This document shows positions 27,291-36,114 of a DNA stretch of 37,019 nucleotides, in pieces. How positions within the stretch are numbered: position 1 is the stretch's first letter; every line of letters begins with the position of its first letter. Source of the stretch: Acetobacteraceae bacterium (GTDB lineage Bacteria > Pseudomonadota > Alphaproteobacteria > Acetobacterales > Acetobacteraceae); the NCBI GenBank assembly GCA_019750465.1, contig JAIEOP010000384.1, forward strand, positions 1 through 37,019. Direction: 5' to 3'. A program made the position numbers and the translations under genes. A model generated the notes under the pieces. The model had not been told where the DNA came from and made no database searches. It was given only the letters and a program-made list of their open reading frames with translations.

Positions 27291-28277
27291 TCAACCGCTG
27301 CCGATCAGGATGCCGGCGGCCAGCACCAGGCTGCCGCCGAGGACCACCTGGAACACCGCCCGCCGGATAGGCGTTTCCATGTAGCGGTTCTGGATCCAGG
27401 CGATCGCCCACAACTCGATGAAGACCACCGCGATGGCGATCGCGGTCGCCGTCCAGAAATGCGGGATGAGGTAGGGCAGCGCGTGCCCCAGGCCGCCAAG
27501 CGCGGTCATCACCCCCGAGGCGAGGCCCCGCTTCCAGGGCGCGCCGCGGCCGGAGAGCCTGCCGTCATCATGTGCGGCCTCGGTGAAGCCCATGGAGATG
27601 CCCGCCCCCACCGAGGCCGAGAGCCCGACCAGGAAGGTCGTCCAGGGATCCTGGGTGGCGAAGGCGGTGGCGAAGATGGGCGCGAGGGTCGAAACCGAGC
27701 CGTCCATCAGCCCGGCCAGCCCCGGCTGCACCCAGGTCAGCACGAATTGCCGGCGGGCGGCGAGGCTTTCCTCGCTCGCCGCCCCGCGGCGCGCGAGCTC
27801 GGCCGCCATCGCCTCGACGTCGCTCTCGTGCCGCGCCTCCTCGGCCGCGAGGTCGCCGAGCAGCCGGCGGGTCTCGGCATCCGTCGTGCGCTCGGCGGCG
27901 GCGCGGTAGAAGGCCTCGGCCTCCCGCTCCATGGCCATCGCCTCGGCGCGAATGCGGTCGAGGCCGAGATTCTCGACCAGCCACACAGGCCGGCGGGCGT
28001 AGAAGTCCGCGACATGCTCGCGACGGATGGGCAGGATGAGGTCGCCGTAGCGGGCGCGGTAGAGGTCGATCAGCCGGCGCCGGTGCTCGTCCTCCTCGGC
28101 GGCCATGGCATCGAAGATGCGGGCGGTCGCGGGATAGGAGTCGCGCAGCCGCTTGGCATAGAGCGCGTAGATGCGCGCGTCCTCCTCCTCGGAGGCGATG
28201 GCGAGGGCCAGGATCTCCTGCGCCGAGAGGCTGGCGAAGCGGCGGCGGCCGAAGCTCGGCAGGGGAAGAAGGCGCAT
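27291..28277 (-). CDS. mbfA: MbfA-type membrane-bound ferritin / VIT family iron transporter
   Basis: A 328-residue protein. Residues 15-165 form a ferritin/erythrin-like domain with repeated di-iron-type motifs (ILALAIASEEEDARIY, AAEEDEHRR, AAEEARHES). Residues 185-328 form a VIT1/CCC1-type membrane domain (LAGLMDGSVSTLAPIFA, VGAGISMGFTEAA, three more helices). MbfA of rhizobia and Agrobacterium exports iron and protects against peroxide. ATG 28277 gives an N-terminus like that family (LPSFGRRRF); longer in-frame starts add only unrelated sequence. It is transcribed towards degP and away from the rhomboid gene. It is not part of published core tLST gene sets as far as I know. Confidence 0.88.
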   Translation of the reverse strand: MRLLPLPSFGRRRFASLSAQEILALAIASEEEDARIYALYAKRLRDSYPATARIFDAMAAEEDEHRRRLIDLYRARYGDLILPIRREHVADFYARRPVWLVENLGLDRIRAEAMAMEREAEAFYRAAAERTTDAETRRLLGDLAAEEARHESDVEAMAAELARRGAASEESLAARRQFVLTWVQPGLAGLMDGSVSTLAPIFATAFATQDPWTTFLVGLSASVGAGISMGFTEAAHDDGRLSGRGAPWKRGLASGVMTALGGLGHALPYLIPHFWTATAIAIAVVFIELWAIAWIQNRYMETPIRRAVFQVVLGGSLVLAAGILIGSG

Positions 28278-28557
28278 GCGGCTCTGGGGGAGGCTTGGGG
28301 GCAGGACCGTTCGGACGATACCCGCCTCGGCCAGCTTCCGCCACCGGGCCGGCCGACCTCGGCAAAGCCGTGCGTGTCGGAGCGACGGCGCAAGGTGATG
28401 CGGACCGGCGCTTGGGGGAGCGGCTGCAGCGCCAGCCGGGGCATTCCGCTGAGGCTCCGCTGATGCCATGATCGCGATGCGCGCCACCCGCCCAAGGCCT
28501 CCTAGCGGCGCGCGGAGGTGAGGCGGCGGGCGGCTTCTCCTTGTGCGGGATCCTTCG

Positions 28558-29310
28558 ATGCTGCCCTTGCAGGACACAGTTGCATCCCGGTTCCCGCCCT
28601 TCGTCGTGTGGTCCCTGATCGGGGCCTGCGTCCTCGGGTTCCTCCATCAGATGTCACTGCCGCCGCGCGAACTGGAGGCCTTTCTCTACCGCCACGCCCT
28701 GGTGCCGGCGCGCTTCTCCGGCGCCTTGCCCGCGGCGTCGCCAGGGGGGTGGAGCGCATTCCTGACCAACATGTTCCTGCATGGCGGCTGGCTCCATCTC
28801 ATCCTGAACATGTGGACGCTCTGGATATTCGGGCCCGCCGTGGAGGACCGGCTGGGCGCGGTACGGTTCCTGGCCTTCTACCTGGTCTGCGGCATCGCGG
28901 CCGGCCTCGCGCATGTGCTGGCCAATCCGACCTCGGCCGTGCCCGCCCTCGGCGCATCGGGCGCGATCGCCGGCGTGATCGGGTGCTATGCGCGGCTGTT
29001 CCCGGCGGCGCGGCTCGTGGTGGTGGTGCCGATCCTGTTCATTCCGCTTTTCTTCGAGGTGCGGGCGATCGGCTTCGCGCTGATCTGGTTCCTCATGCAG
29101 ATCGTGCCCGGGCTTCTGACGCTTGGTCAGGACGGCGATTCCGGCGGGATCGCCTGGTGGGCGCATATCGGAGGCTTCCTCGCCGGATGGCTCCTCGCCC
29201 CCTTCGCCCGGCGGGCGCGGCGCGTGTATCGGCCCTACTATCGCGACGAGGGTATGTACGGGTTCCTGCCGGATGGCCGGCGCAGCGGAGGAGGCGGACC
29301 GTGGGCGTGA
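28558..29310 (+). CDS. Rhomboid-family intramembrane serine protease
   Basis: A 250-residue membrane protein with six or more hydrophobic helices. Family motifs are HGGWLHLILNMWTLWIFG, the nucleophile in GASGAIAGVIG (S134) and the catalytic His in WWAHIGGFLAG (H203). Rhomboids cleave membrane proteins within or near their helices. ATG 28558 is preferred; a GTG five codons upstream is possible. The stop overlaps the alternative ATG of the next proteinase gene (TGATG), so the two are coupled. It stands divergent from mbfA over a 280-base region. Its place in the island suggests membrane protein quality control. Confidence 0.92.
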   Translation: MLPLQDTVASRFPPFVVWSLIGACVLGFLHQMSLPPRELEAFLYRHALVPARFSGALPAASPGGWSAFLTNMFLHGGWLHLILNMWTLWIFGPAVEDRLGAVRFLAFYLVCGIAAGLAHVLANPTSAVPALGASGAIAGVIGCYARLFPAARLVVVVPILFIPLFFEVRAIGFALIWFLMQIVPGLLTLGQDGDSGGIAWWAHIGGFLAGWLLAPFARRARRVYRPYYRDEGMYGFLPDGRRSGGGGPWA

Positions 29311-30131
29311 TGGATCTTCTCTGGCTGTTCCTGATGCTGTCGGCCCTGCAGCCCGTGCTGCAGCGGCGCTACCTGGATGCCATGAGGGTGCGGAAGATCG
29401 CGCAGATCGAAAAGGCCCGCGGCAGCCGCGTCATCCTGCTGGTGCACCGGCAGGAGACGATGAGCCTGCTCGGCTTCCCGCTTCTGCGCTACATCGACGT
29501 CAATGACAGCGAGGAGGTGTTGCGCGCGATCCAGCTCACGGATGACGAGGTGCCGCTCGACATCGTGCTGCACACGCCGGGCGGCCTGGTGCTGGCAGCC
29601 ACGCAGATCGCGCGGGCGATCCAGGGGCACAAGGGGAAGGTGACGGTCTTCGTGCCGCATTATGCCATGTCCGGCGGCACGCTCATCGCACTGGCTGCCG
29701 ACCAGATCGTCATGTGCCGCCATTCCGTGCTCGGCCCGATCGATCCGCAGCTGAACGGCATGCCGGCCGCCTCGATCATCAAAGTCGTCGAGGAAAAGCC
29801 GATCGCCGAGGTGGACGACCGGACGCTCGTGCTGGCCGATGTCGGCCGCAAGGCGATCGCGCAGGTCGAGGCAGCCGCGACCCGGCTTCTCGCCGAGAAG
29901 ATGGAGGAGGCAGAGGCCCGGACGCTGGCCGCCCGCCTCGCGACCGGCACCTGGACGCATGACTATCCGATCGCGGCCGAGGAGGCGCGCGCGATGGGCC
30001 TGCCTATATCCGTGGAGATGCCACCGGAAGTGCTCGAACTGATGACGCTGTATCCACAACCTGTGCGGCGGCAGGGCGGCGGCGTCGAGTATCTTCCGCA
30101 GCCGCGCCAGCGTGAGGTGCGGGGAGGATGA
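29301..30131 (+). CDS. SDH-type Clp-fold serine proteinase, membrane anchored
   Basis: A 276-residue protein of the serine dehydrogenase proteinase (SDH/SppA-like) family. One N-terminal hydrophobic segment (MDLLWLFLMLSAL) is followed by the ClpP-like core: DIVLHTPGGLVLAATQIARAI and VPHYAMSGGTLIALAADQI with the likely nucleophile S124, then GPIDPQLNG. A GGAGGAGG site at 29287-29294 lies six bases before GTG 29301, which decides the start. The gene overlaps the rhomboid stop. It is likely an inner-membrane-associated proteinase; its substrates are unknown. The gene ends about 100 bases before the thioredoxin gene. Confidence 0.88.
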   Translation: MGVMDLLWLFLMLSALQPVLQRRYLDAMRVRKIAQIEKARGSRVILLVHRQETMSLLGFPLLRYIDVNDSEEVLRAIQLTDDEVPLDIVLHTPGGLVLAATQIARAIQGHKGKVTVFVPHYAMSGGTLIALAADQIVMCRHSVLGPIDPQLNGMPAASIIKVVEEKPIAEVDDRTLVLADVGRKAIAQVEAAATRLLAEKMEEAEARTLAARLATGTWTHDYPIAAEEARAMGLPISVEMPPEVLELMTLYPQPVRRQGGGVEYLPQPRQREVRGG

Positions 30132-30227
30132 TGAAGGACAACCGCTTGGGTGAATCCGCCGTGATCGTCACGGCGCGGTCTCCGCCCCGGACCTGCGCGA
30201 CGTCAATTGCGAACGGAGGATCAACCC

Positions 30228-30665
30228 GTGCCAACCGTTGCCTGCCCCGATTGCGCGACCACAAACCGGGTTCCGGAGACGCGCCTCAACGACAATCCGC
30301 GCTGCGGTAGCTGTGGCGCGGCTCTGTTCAAGGGCGCGCCGGTCGTACTGACGGCGAACAACTTCGAGCGGCATGCGACGGCGGAACTGCCCATGCTGGT
30401 CGATTTCTGGGCTGCCTGGTGCGGACCCTGCAAGGTCATGGCACCACAATTCGATGCCGCGTCGCGCATGCTGGAACCCCGGTTCCGTCTCGGCAAGATG
30501 GACACGGAAGCCGAGGCCGACATTGCCAGCCGCTTCGGCATCCGAGGGATCCCGACGATGATCCTGTTCAAGGCAGGCAAGGAGATCGTGCGCGCCAGCG
30601 GCGTCATGTCCGCCGCTGATATCGTACGCTGGGCCTCCGCCTTCGCCTCCGCGCAGGCCGAGTAG
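30228..30665 (+). CDS. trxC: Thioredoxin 2 (TrxC type)
   Basis: A 145-residue disulfide reductase. The N-terminal zinc ribbon has C6, C9, C26 and C29 (CPDC and CGSC), and the thioredoxin fold carries the active site WCGPC at 64-68, then the usual GIRGIPTMILFKAG. GGAGGA at 30215-30220 lies seven bases before GTG 30228, which fixes the start; an upstream TTG is unlikely. Trx2 is linked to oxidative stress and a thioredoxin gene is part of known tLST islands. It is the last intact gene of the island before the transposase remnant. Confidence 0.95.
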   Translation: MPTVACPDCATTNRVPETRLNDNPRCGSCGAALFKGAPVVLTANNFERHATAELPMLVDFWAAWCGPCKVMAPQFDAASRMLEPRFRLGKMDTEAEADIASRFGIRGIPTMILFKAGKEIVRASGVMSAADIVRWASAFASAQAE

Positions 30666-30774
30666 CAGTAGGACTCTCTGCCACGAGATGACGCGCGAAA
30701 GATTCTACAGCTCGTAGACATTGTCTCAACGCCTTGTGGAACCTGTGCACTCAGCGGACAACGCTGCGCGATGG

Positions 30775-31110
30775 TCAGAAGCCCGACGGCCCGACCGCGG
30801 CAATCGCACCGGCGATGAGCTTCTCGCGATCGCTCCCAGGACGTCTGGCGTCCTCAGTGTCCCCTTCTTGTATAGGGAGCGTGCAGCAGGCGTGGCGCTT
30901 GCCGCGGCGGAATTTCTCGGTGTTTCGCAACAGCAGGTCGCCGTCGGTCGCGTCGGTCTTCACCCTGCGGGCTCGGGGGGCCACCGGGACGCTCCCGGGC
31001 TGAAAGACCAGCACCGCAACGCCGCCGCCCCGCCGCATCTGCGCCAGCCGAGAGGGTGGAGGAGGCTGCCCCGTGGGCCGTGACGACCCACTTTGCGGTG
31101 GTCCTGCGTC
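30775..31110 (-). pseudogene. IS110-family transposase remnant
   Basis: The minus strand encodes a decayed piece of the N-terminal DEDD half of an IS110-type transposase. The best frame (31038 to 30775) reads VFQPGSVPVAPRARRVKTDATD, then GDLLLRN, FRRGKRHACC and EDARRPGSDREKLI. These match the family pattern of a P-SVPV strand, RRAKTD-D, LLR, RGE, and EDARR-RE-LI. Neither the true N-terminus nor the C-terminal Transposase_20 half is present, and upstream sequence lacks a usable start. It lies at the border between the island and trbB, so it may record how the island entered. Confidence 0.65.
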
Positions 31111-31239
31111 GGGCCACTGCGTACCACCTCAACGGCATGATCGCCTCGAGCGAGCGTCCATGCTTCACTCGCAACCGGGCGACCTCAAGTCCTGCGGCCT
31201 GTCTCTGCACGCCCGGCCACTACTCCAGCCTCTCGCTTG

Positions 31240-31270
31240 TTGAACCTGCCCCAACCTGCCGCTCTCTAAT
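31240..31270 (+). promoter_or_regulatory. Weak promoter candidate for the trb operon
   Basis: TTGAAC (31240-31245) and TCTAAT (31265-31270) are spaced 19 bases apart, 51 bases before trbB. Since the island cuts trbB off from the upstream transfer genes, a promoter is expected about here, but the match is poor. Confidence 0.22.
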
Positions 31271-31320
31271 CGTCCCCGCCCGCTGCGGCACCTCCGCCGC
31301 GGCTCCACAACGGGGACCGC

Positions 31321-32289
31321 ATGTCGCTGCATCCGCTCAAGGCCGAGACGACCGCACGTGGCGCGCGGATGCTGCGCACGGCGTTCGGCCCCGGCATCGC
31401 GGCATGGCTGGAGGACCCTGCTGTCGTCGAGGTGATGTTGAATCCTGACGGTCGGCTGTGGATCGACCGTCTCACGGAAGGCCTCACCGATACCGGTTGG
31501 TGTCTCCCCTTCTCCGACGGCGAGCGCATCATCCGCCTCGTCGCGCATCATGTTGGCGCCGAGGTGCATGCGGACCGCCCCTGCGTGTCGGCGGAGTTGC
31601 CCGAGACGGGTGAGCGCTTCGAGGGTCTGCTGCCACCCGTCGTCGCGGCCCCCGCTTTCTCGATCCGCAAGCCCGCCGTCGCGGTGTTCACGCTGGAGGA
31701 CTATGTCGCCGCCCGCATCATGACGGCCGCCCAGGCCGCCGCGCTGCGCACCGCCGTCGTGGAGCGCCGCAACATCCTCGTCGCCGGCGGCACCTCCACC
31801 GGCAAGACCACGCTGACCAACGCCCTCCTCGCCGAGGTGGCTCGCGAGGGCGGCCGCGTTGTGCTGATCGAGGACACGCGCGAACTCCAGTGCCGCGCGC
31901 CGAACCTGGTCGCGCTGCGCACCAAGGACGGCGTCGTCTCGCTGTCGGAACTCGTCCGACGCGCGCTCCGCCTCCGCCCCGATCGCATCCCCATCGGCGA
32001 GGTTCGTGGCGCCGAGGCGCTCGATCTCCTCAAGGCCTGGGGCACCGGCCACCCGGGCGGCATCGGCACCATCCACGCCGGCTCCGCCCTCGGCGCACTG
32101 CGCCGCCTTGAGCAGCTGATCCAGGAAGCCGTGGTCACCGTCCCGCGCGCGCTGATTGCTGAGACCATCAACGTCATCGCCGTGCTCGCCGGCCGCGGCG
32201 CCGATCGCCGCCTCGCCGAGCTCGCCATGGTGCGCGGCCTGACCGCCACCGGCGACTACGAACTCGCACCCACAGGAGACACACCATGA
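31321..32289 (+). CDS. trbB: Conjugal transfer ATPase TrbB (VirB11 family)
   Basis: A 322-residue hexameric ATPase of the mating-pair-formation system at the inner membrane. Residues 20-140 form the N-terminal domain ([21 protein letters not shown]), followed by Walker A GGTSTGKT (156-163), the Asp box [11 protein letters not shown], Walker B-like RIPIGEVRG and the His box [13 protein letters not shown]. All motifs are present and the length is normal. It starts the trb operon, and its stop overlaps the trbC start (ATGA). In related elements it directly follows the CopG gene, here displaced by 13.2 kb. Confidence 0.94.
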   Translation: MSLHPLKAETTARGARMLRTAFGPGIAAWLEDPAVVEVMLNPDGRLWIDRLTEGLTDTGWCLPFSDGERIIRLVAHHVGAEVHADRPCVSAELPETGERFEGLLPPVVAAPAFSIRKPAVAVFTLEDYVAARIMTAAQAAALRTAVVERRNILVAGGTSTGKTTLTNALLAEVAREGGRVVLIEDTRELQCRAPNLVALRTKDGVVSLSELVRRALRLRPDRIPIGEVRGAEALDLLKAWGTGHPGGIGTIHAGSALGALRRLEQLIQEAVVTVPRALIAETINVIAVLAGRGADRRLAELAMVRGLTATGDYELAPTGDTP

Positions 32290-32606
32290 CGCCCACGCTG
32301 CGCACGCGCCTCGCCGGCGCGGCCGCCTTCGCGCTCTGCCTCGCGCTCGCCGCACCCGCCCACGCCGCCGGCTCCAACATGCCCTGGGAGCAGCCCCTGC
32401 AGCAGGTGCTGGAATCCATCGAGGGCCCGGTCGCCAAGATCATCGCGGTGATCATCATCATCGTCACCGGCCTGACGCTCGCCTTCGGGGACACGTCCGG
32501 CGGCTTCCGGCGGCTGGTGCAGATCGTCTTCGGGATCTCGATCGCCTTCGCGGCGTCGAGCTTCTTCCTGTCGTTCTTCCAGTTCGGCGGCGGGGCGCTG
32601 ATCTGA
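32286..32606 (+). CDS. trbC: Pilin precursor TrbC
   Basis: A 106-residue prepilin of the VirB2/TrbC family. A signal peptide (about residues 1-28, ending AHA) is followed by two hydrophobic helices (IIAVIIIIVTGLTLAFG and FGISIAFAASSFFLSFF) that form the pilus subunit. It is a likely substrate of the TraF peptidase encoded at 12137. It overlaps trbB by four bases and shares one base with trbD (TGATG). Confidence 0.9.
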   Translation: MTPTLRTRLAGAAAFALCLALAAPAHAAGSNMPWEQPLQQVLESIEGPVAKIIAVIIIIVTGLTLAFGDTSGGFRRLVQIVFGISIAFAASSFFLSFFQFGGGALI

Positions 32607-32878
32607 TGGCCGCGCCGGCCGATCCGGTTCCTGGCTTTTCGGCGCCGGTGCACCGCGCGCTGATCGAGCCGATCCTGCTCGCCGGCGCGCCGCGCGCGGT
32701 CGCCATCGCCAACGGCACACTCGCCGCGGCGATCGGGCTCGGTCTGCGCCTCTGGGTCGCGGGCGTGCTGATCTGGCTGGTCGGGCATCTCGCCGCCGTC
32801 TGGGCGGCGCGCCGGGATGCGCAGTTCGTCGAGGTCGTGCGCCGGCACATGCGCTACCCGGCCTGGCTGCGCGCGTGA
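32606..32878 (+). CDS. trbD: TrbD (VirB3 family)
   Basis: A 90-residue inner-membrane protein of the type IV secretion apparatus. The N-terminal PGFSAPVHRALIEPILLAGAPR is characteristic of TrbD/VirB3, followed by two hydrophobic stretches (about residues 35-62) and a basic C-terminus (RRHMRYPAWLRA). It works with TrbE at the channel base. It is tightly packed between trbC and trbE. Confidence 0.92.
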   Translation: MAAPADPVPGFSAPVHRALIEPILLAGAPRAVAIANGTLAAAIGLGLRLWVAGVLIWLVGHLAAVWAARRDAQFVEVVRRHMRYPAWLRA

Positions 32879-32885
32879 GGCGGCG

Positions 32886-35324
32886 ATGCTGAACCTCGCC
32901 GAGTATCGCCGGAAGCCCCAGACCCTCGCGGATTTCCTGCCCTGGGCCGCGCTGGTGGCGCCGGGCGTCGTGCTGAACAAGGACGGCTCCTTCCAGCGCA
33001 GCGCGCGCTTCCGGGGCCCGGACCTGGACAGCGCCACCCCGGCCGAGCTCGCCGCCACCGCCGCACGGCTGAACGGCGCGCTGCGGCGCCTCGGCTCAGG
33101 CTGGGCGGTCTTCGCCGAGGCGCAGCGCGTCCCGGCGCGCGGCTACCCCGCCAGCACCTTCCCCGACCCCGTTTCCGCTCTGGTCGACGCCGAACGCCGC
33201 GCTCAGTTCGAAGAGGCCGGCGCGCATTTCGAGAGCAACTACGTCGTCACCTTCGCCTGGCTGCCGCCAGCCGACGATGCCGCCCGCGCCGAGGGGTGGC
33301 TGTACGAGGGCACGCAGGGCGTCGACGCCGCGACCGGCAGAGAGGCGCTGCGCAGCTTCATCGACCGCACCGACCGCGTCCTCGACCAGATCGAGGCCTT
33401 CGTGCCGGAAGCGAGCTGGCTCGACGATGCCGAGACGCTGACCTTCCTGCACTCGACGGTCTCGACACGCCGCCACCTCGTCCGCGTGCCCGAGACGCCG
33501 ATGCATCTCGACGCGCTGCTGGCCGACCAGCCGCTGGTGGGCGGCCTCGCGCCGCGGCTCGGCGACGCGCATCTGCGCGTGCTGACCATCATCGGATTCC
33601 CGAGTACGACCTTGCCCGGGATCCTCGACGAGCTGAACGCGCTCGCCTTCGAGTATCGCTGGTGCACCCGCGCCATCTGCCTCGATCGGACGGATGCGCA
33701 GAAGCTGCTGACGCGCATCCGCCGGCAGTGGTTCGCCAAGCGCAAGTCGATCGCCGCGATCCTCAAGGAGGTGATGACCAACGAACAGAGCGTGCTGCTC
33801 GACAGCGACGCCGCCAACAAGGCCGCCGACGCCGACGAGGCGCTGCAGGAACTCGGGCAGGACATCGCCGGCTGGGCCTATGTCACGGCGACCGTGACGG
33901 TCTGGGACGAGGATGCGCGCGCCGCCGACGACAAGATCCGCCTGGTGGAGAAGGTCATCCAGTCCCGCGACTTCACCGTGATCCGCGAGGGGGTGAACGC
34001 CGTCGAGGCCTGGCTCGGCAGCCTGCCGGCGCACCTCTACGCCAATGTCCGGCAGCCGCCGATCTCGACGCTGAACCTCGCGCACATCGTTCCCATCTCG
34101 GCGGTCTGGGCCGGGCCGGAGCGGAACGAGCATCTTGGCGGCCCGCCGCTCTTCCATGCGCGGACGGAGGGCGCGACGCCGTTCCGTTTCTCGCTGCATG
34201 TGGGCGATGTCGGGCACACGCTGGTGATCGGCCCGACCGGTGCTGGCAAGTCGGTGCTGCTGGCAATGATGGCGCTGCAGTTCCGCCGCTACGCCGGCGC
34301 GCAGGTCTTCGCCTTCGACTTCGGCGGCTCGATCCGTGCCGCGGCGATCGCCATGGGTGGAGACTGGCACGATCTCGGCGGCGCGCTGGCCGGCGACATG
34401 GCCGAGCCGGTTGCGCTGCAACCGCTCGCGCGCATCGACGCGCCGGAGGAACGCGCCTGGGCGGCCGAATGGATCGCCGGTCTGCTCGCCCGCGAGTGCG
34501 TGGCGATCGACCCGGTGGTGAAGGACCATCTGTGGTCGGCGCTGACCAGCCTCACCTCCGCGCCGATCCACGAGCGCACGCTGACCGGCCTCGCCGTGCT
34601 GCTGCAGTCCCAGGCGCTCAAGCGCGCGCTCGAGCCATACACCCTCGCCGGCCCATGGGGCCGGCTGCTGGACGCCGAGGCGGAGCGGCTGGGCGAGGCC
34701 GAGGTGCAGGCCTTCGAGACCGAGGGGCTGATCGGCACCGCCGCTGCCCCCGCCGTCCTGGCCTACCTCTTCCACGCCATCGGCCGGCGTCTCGACGGCC
34801 GCCCGACGCTGATCATCGTGGACGAGGGCTGGCTGGCGCTCGACGACGCCACCTTCGGTGCGCAGCTCCGCGAATGGCTCAAGACGCTCCGCAAGAAGAA
34901 CGCCTCGGTGGTCTTCGCGACGCAGTCCCTGGCCGACGTGGATGGCTCCGCAATCGCGCCCGCGATCATCGAGAGCTGCCCGACGCGCGTCTTTCTGCCG
35001 AATGAGCGCGCGCTGGAGCCGCAGATCGCGGCGATGTACGCGCGCTTCGGGCTGAACGATCGGCAGGTGGAGATTCTCGCCCGCGCCACGCCCAAGCGCG
35101 ACTACTACTGCCAGTCCCGCCGCGGCAACCGGCTCTTCGAGCTGGGTCTGTCGGAGGTGGCACTCGCCTTCTGCGCGGCCTCCTCCAAGACCGACCAGGC
35201 CGCCATCGCCGAGATCCTCGCCACCCATGGCCGCGCCGGCTTCGCGCGCGCCTGGCTGCTGCGCCGCGGTCTTGACTGGGCCGCCGAGCTCTTGCCCGAC
35301 CCTCCGGAGGAACCCGCCCCATGA
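32886..35324 (+). CDS. trbE: Conjugal transfer ATPase TrbE (VirB4 family)
   Basis: An 812-residue ATPase that energises pilus assembly and substrate transfer. The start ATG 32886 (MLNLAEYRRKPQTLADFLPW) matches the family; the upstream open frame overlaps trbD. It has an N-terminal CagE/TrbE-type domain (to about residue 400), Walker A GPTGAGKS (449-456), Walker B LIIVDEGW (642-649) and a KKNASVVFATQSL segment. Motifs and length are normal. Its stop overlaps the trbJ start (ATGA). Confidence 0.95.
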   Translation: MLNLAEYRRKPQTLADFLPWAALVAPGVVLNKDGSFQRSARFRGPDLDSATPAELAATAARLNGALRRLGSGWAVFAEAQRVPARGYPASTFPDPVSALVDAERRAQFEEAGAHFESNYVVTFAWLPPADDAARAEGWLYEGTQGVDAATGREALRSFIDRTDRVLDQIEAFVPEASWLDDAETLTFLHSTVSTRRHLVRVPETPMHLDALLADQPLVGGLAPRLGDAHLRVLTIIGFPSTTLPGILDELNALAFEYRWCTRAICLDRTDAQKLLTRIRRQWFAKRKSIAAILKEVMTNEQSVLLDSDAANKAADADEALQELGQDIAGWAYVTATVTVWDEDARAADDKIRLVEKVIQSRDFTVIREGVNAVEAWLGSLPAHLYANVRQPPISTLNLAHIVPISAVWAGPERNEHLGGPPLFHARTEGATPFRFSLHVGDVGHTLVIGPTGAGKSVLLAMMALQFRRYAGAQVFAFDFGGSIRAAAIAMGGDWHDLGGALAGDMAEPVALQPLARIDAPEERAWAAEWIAGLLARECVAIDPVVKDHLWSALTSLTSAPIHERTLTGLAVLLQSQALKRALEPYTLAGPWGRLLDAEAERLGEAEVQAFETEGLIGTAAAPAVLAYLFHAIGRRLDGRPTLIIVDEGWLALDDATFGAQLREWLKTLRKKNASVVFATQSLADVDGSAIAPAIIESCPTRVFLPNERALEPQIAAMYARFGLNDRQVEILARATPKRDYYCQSRRGNRLFELGLSEVALAFCAASSKTDQAAIAEILATHGRAGFARAWLLRRGLDWAAELLPDPPEEPAP

Positions 35325-36070
35325 TCCGCCGCCCCCTTCGCGCCGCGCTGCTCGGCGCGGCCCTTGTTGTCCTTCGCGTCTCGGTCGCGATCCCGCCCGC
35401 CCAGGCGCAGTGGACCGTCTTCGACCCGTGGAACTACGCGCAGAACATCCTCTCCGCCGCCCGCGCGCTCGACCAGATCAACAACCAGATCGCCTCGCTC
35501 CAGAACGAGGCGCAGATGCTGATCAACCAGGCGCGCAACCTCGCAAGCCTGCCCTACTCCTCGCTCATGCGGCTGCAGCAGTCCTTCGCGCGCACGCAGC
35601 AGCTGATCGCCCGTGCCCAGCGCCTCGCGTACGAGGTCACCGACATCGAGCGCGCCTTCACGCAAGGCTACGGCAGCGCCGCCTCGCTCGGCTCCAGCGA
35701 GCAGATGTTCGCCAATGCGCGCGACCGCTGGCAGACCTCCGTCGCCGGCTTCCAGGACGCGCTGATGACCCAGGCGACCGTGGTCGGCAACCTGACCGGC
35801 ACACGCGCCGAGATCGAGGCGCTGATCGGCCAGAGCCAGGGTGCGACCGGCGCGCTCCAGACCGCGCAGGCGGGCAACCAGCTCCTGGCCCTCCAGTCCC
35901 AGCAGATCGCCGACCTCACTGCACTCCTCGCCGCGCAGGGCCGCGCCCAGGCGCTGGAGGCCGCGCGCGTGGCCAGCGGCGAGGAGCAGGCGCGCGAGCA
36001 GCTGGAGCGCTTCCTCGCCCCGGGCGCCGGCTACCAGCCGGGCTCGGCGCAGATGTTCCATGGCCGCTGA
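35321..36070 (+). CDS. trbJ: TrbJ (VirB5 family) transfer protein
   Basis: A 249-residue exported protein. A signal peptide ends around PAQAQ (residue 30). The mature part has the family start WTVFDPWNYAQNILSAARALDQINNQI and long coiled-coil helices rich in Gln and Ala. VirB5-like proteins sit at the pilus tip and contact recipients. A 44-base gap follows before trbL. The usual small trbK entry-exclusion gene is not seen there. Confidence 0.93.
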   Translation: MIRRPLRAALLGAALVVLRVSVAIPPAQAQWTVFDPWNYAQNILSAARALDQINNQIASLQNEAQMLINQARNLASLPYSSLMRLQQSFARTQQLIARAQRLAYEVTDIERAFTQGYGSAASLGSSEQMFANARDRWQTSVAGFQDALMTQATVVGNLTGTRAEIEALIGQSQGATGALQTAQAGNQLLALQSQQIADLTALLAAQGRAQALEAARVASGEEQAREQLERFLAPGAGYQPGSAQMFHGR

Positions 36071-36114
36071 GCCGTGGTCGTGGCGCCGTATCTCCGCACA
36101 CCTCGGGACGTGCC

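Larger units (their letters stand above)
30666..31320. other. Right boundary of the stress island, no intact gene
   Basis: There are 655 bases between trxC and trbB. They hold a small hairpin TCTAC-N5-GTAGA (30704-30718), a decayed IS110-type transposase on the minus strand (about 30775-31110) and a stretch before trbB with two AACCTGCC copies ten bases apart (31243-31250, 31253-31260). No intact gene is seen. Confidence 0.55.

Noticed and set aside
28518-29300. In-frame N-terminal extension of the SDH-type proteinase
   Set aside because: It runs through the rhomboid gene in another frame; the Shine-Dalgarno at 29287 places the start at 29301.
30049-30058. TATCCACAAC, resembling a DnaA box
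   Set aside because: It lies in the SDH-type gene with no other boxes, repeats or AT-rich DNA around it.
33096-35228. A 710-codon minus-strand open frame
   Set aside because: Antisense to trbE; no recognisable domain.
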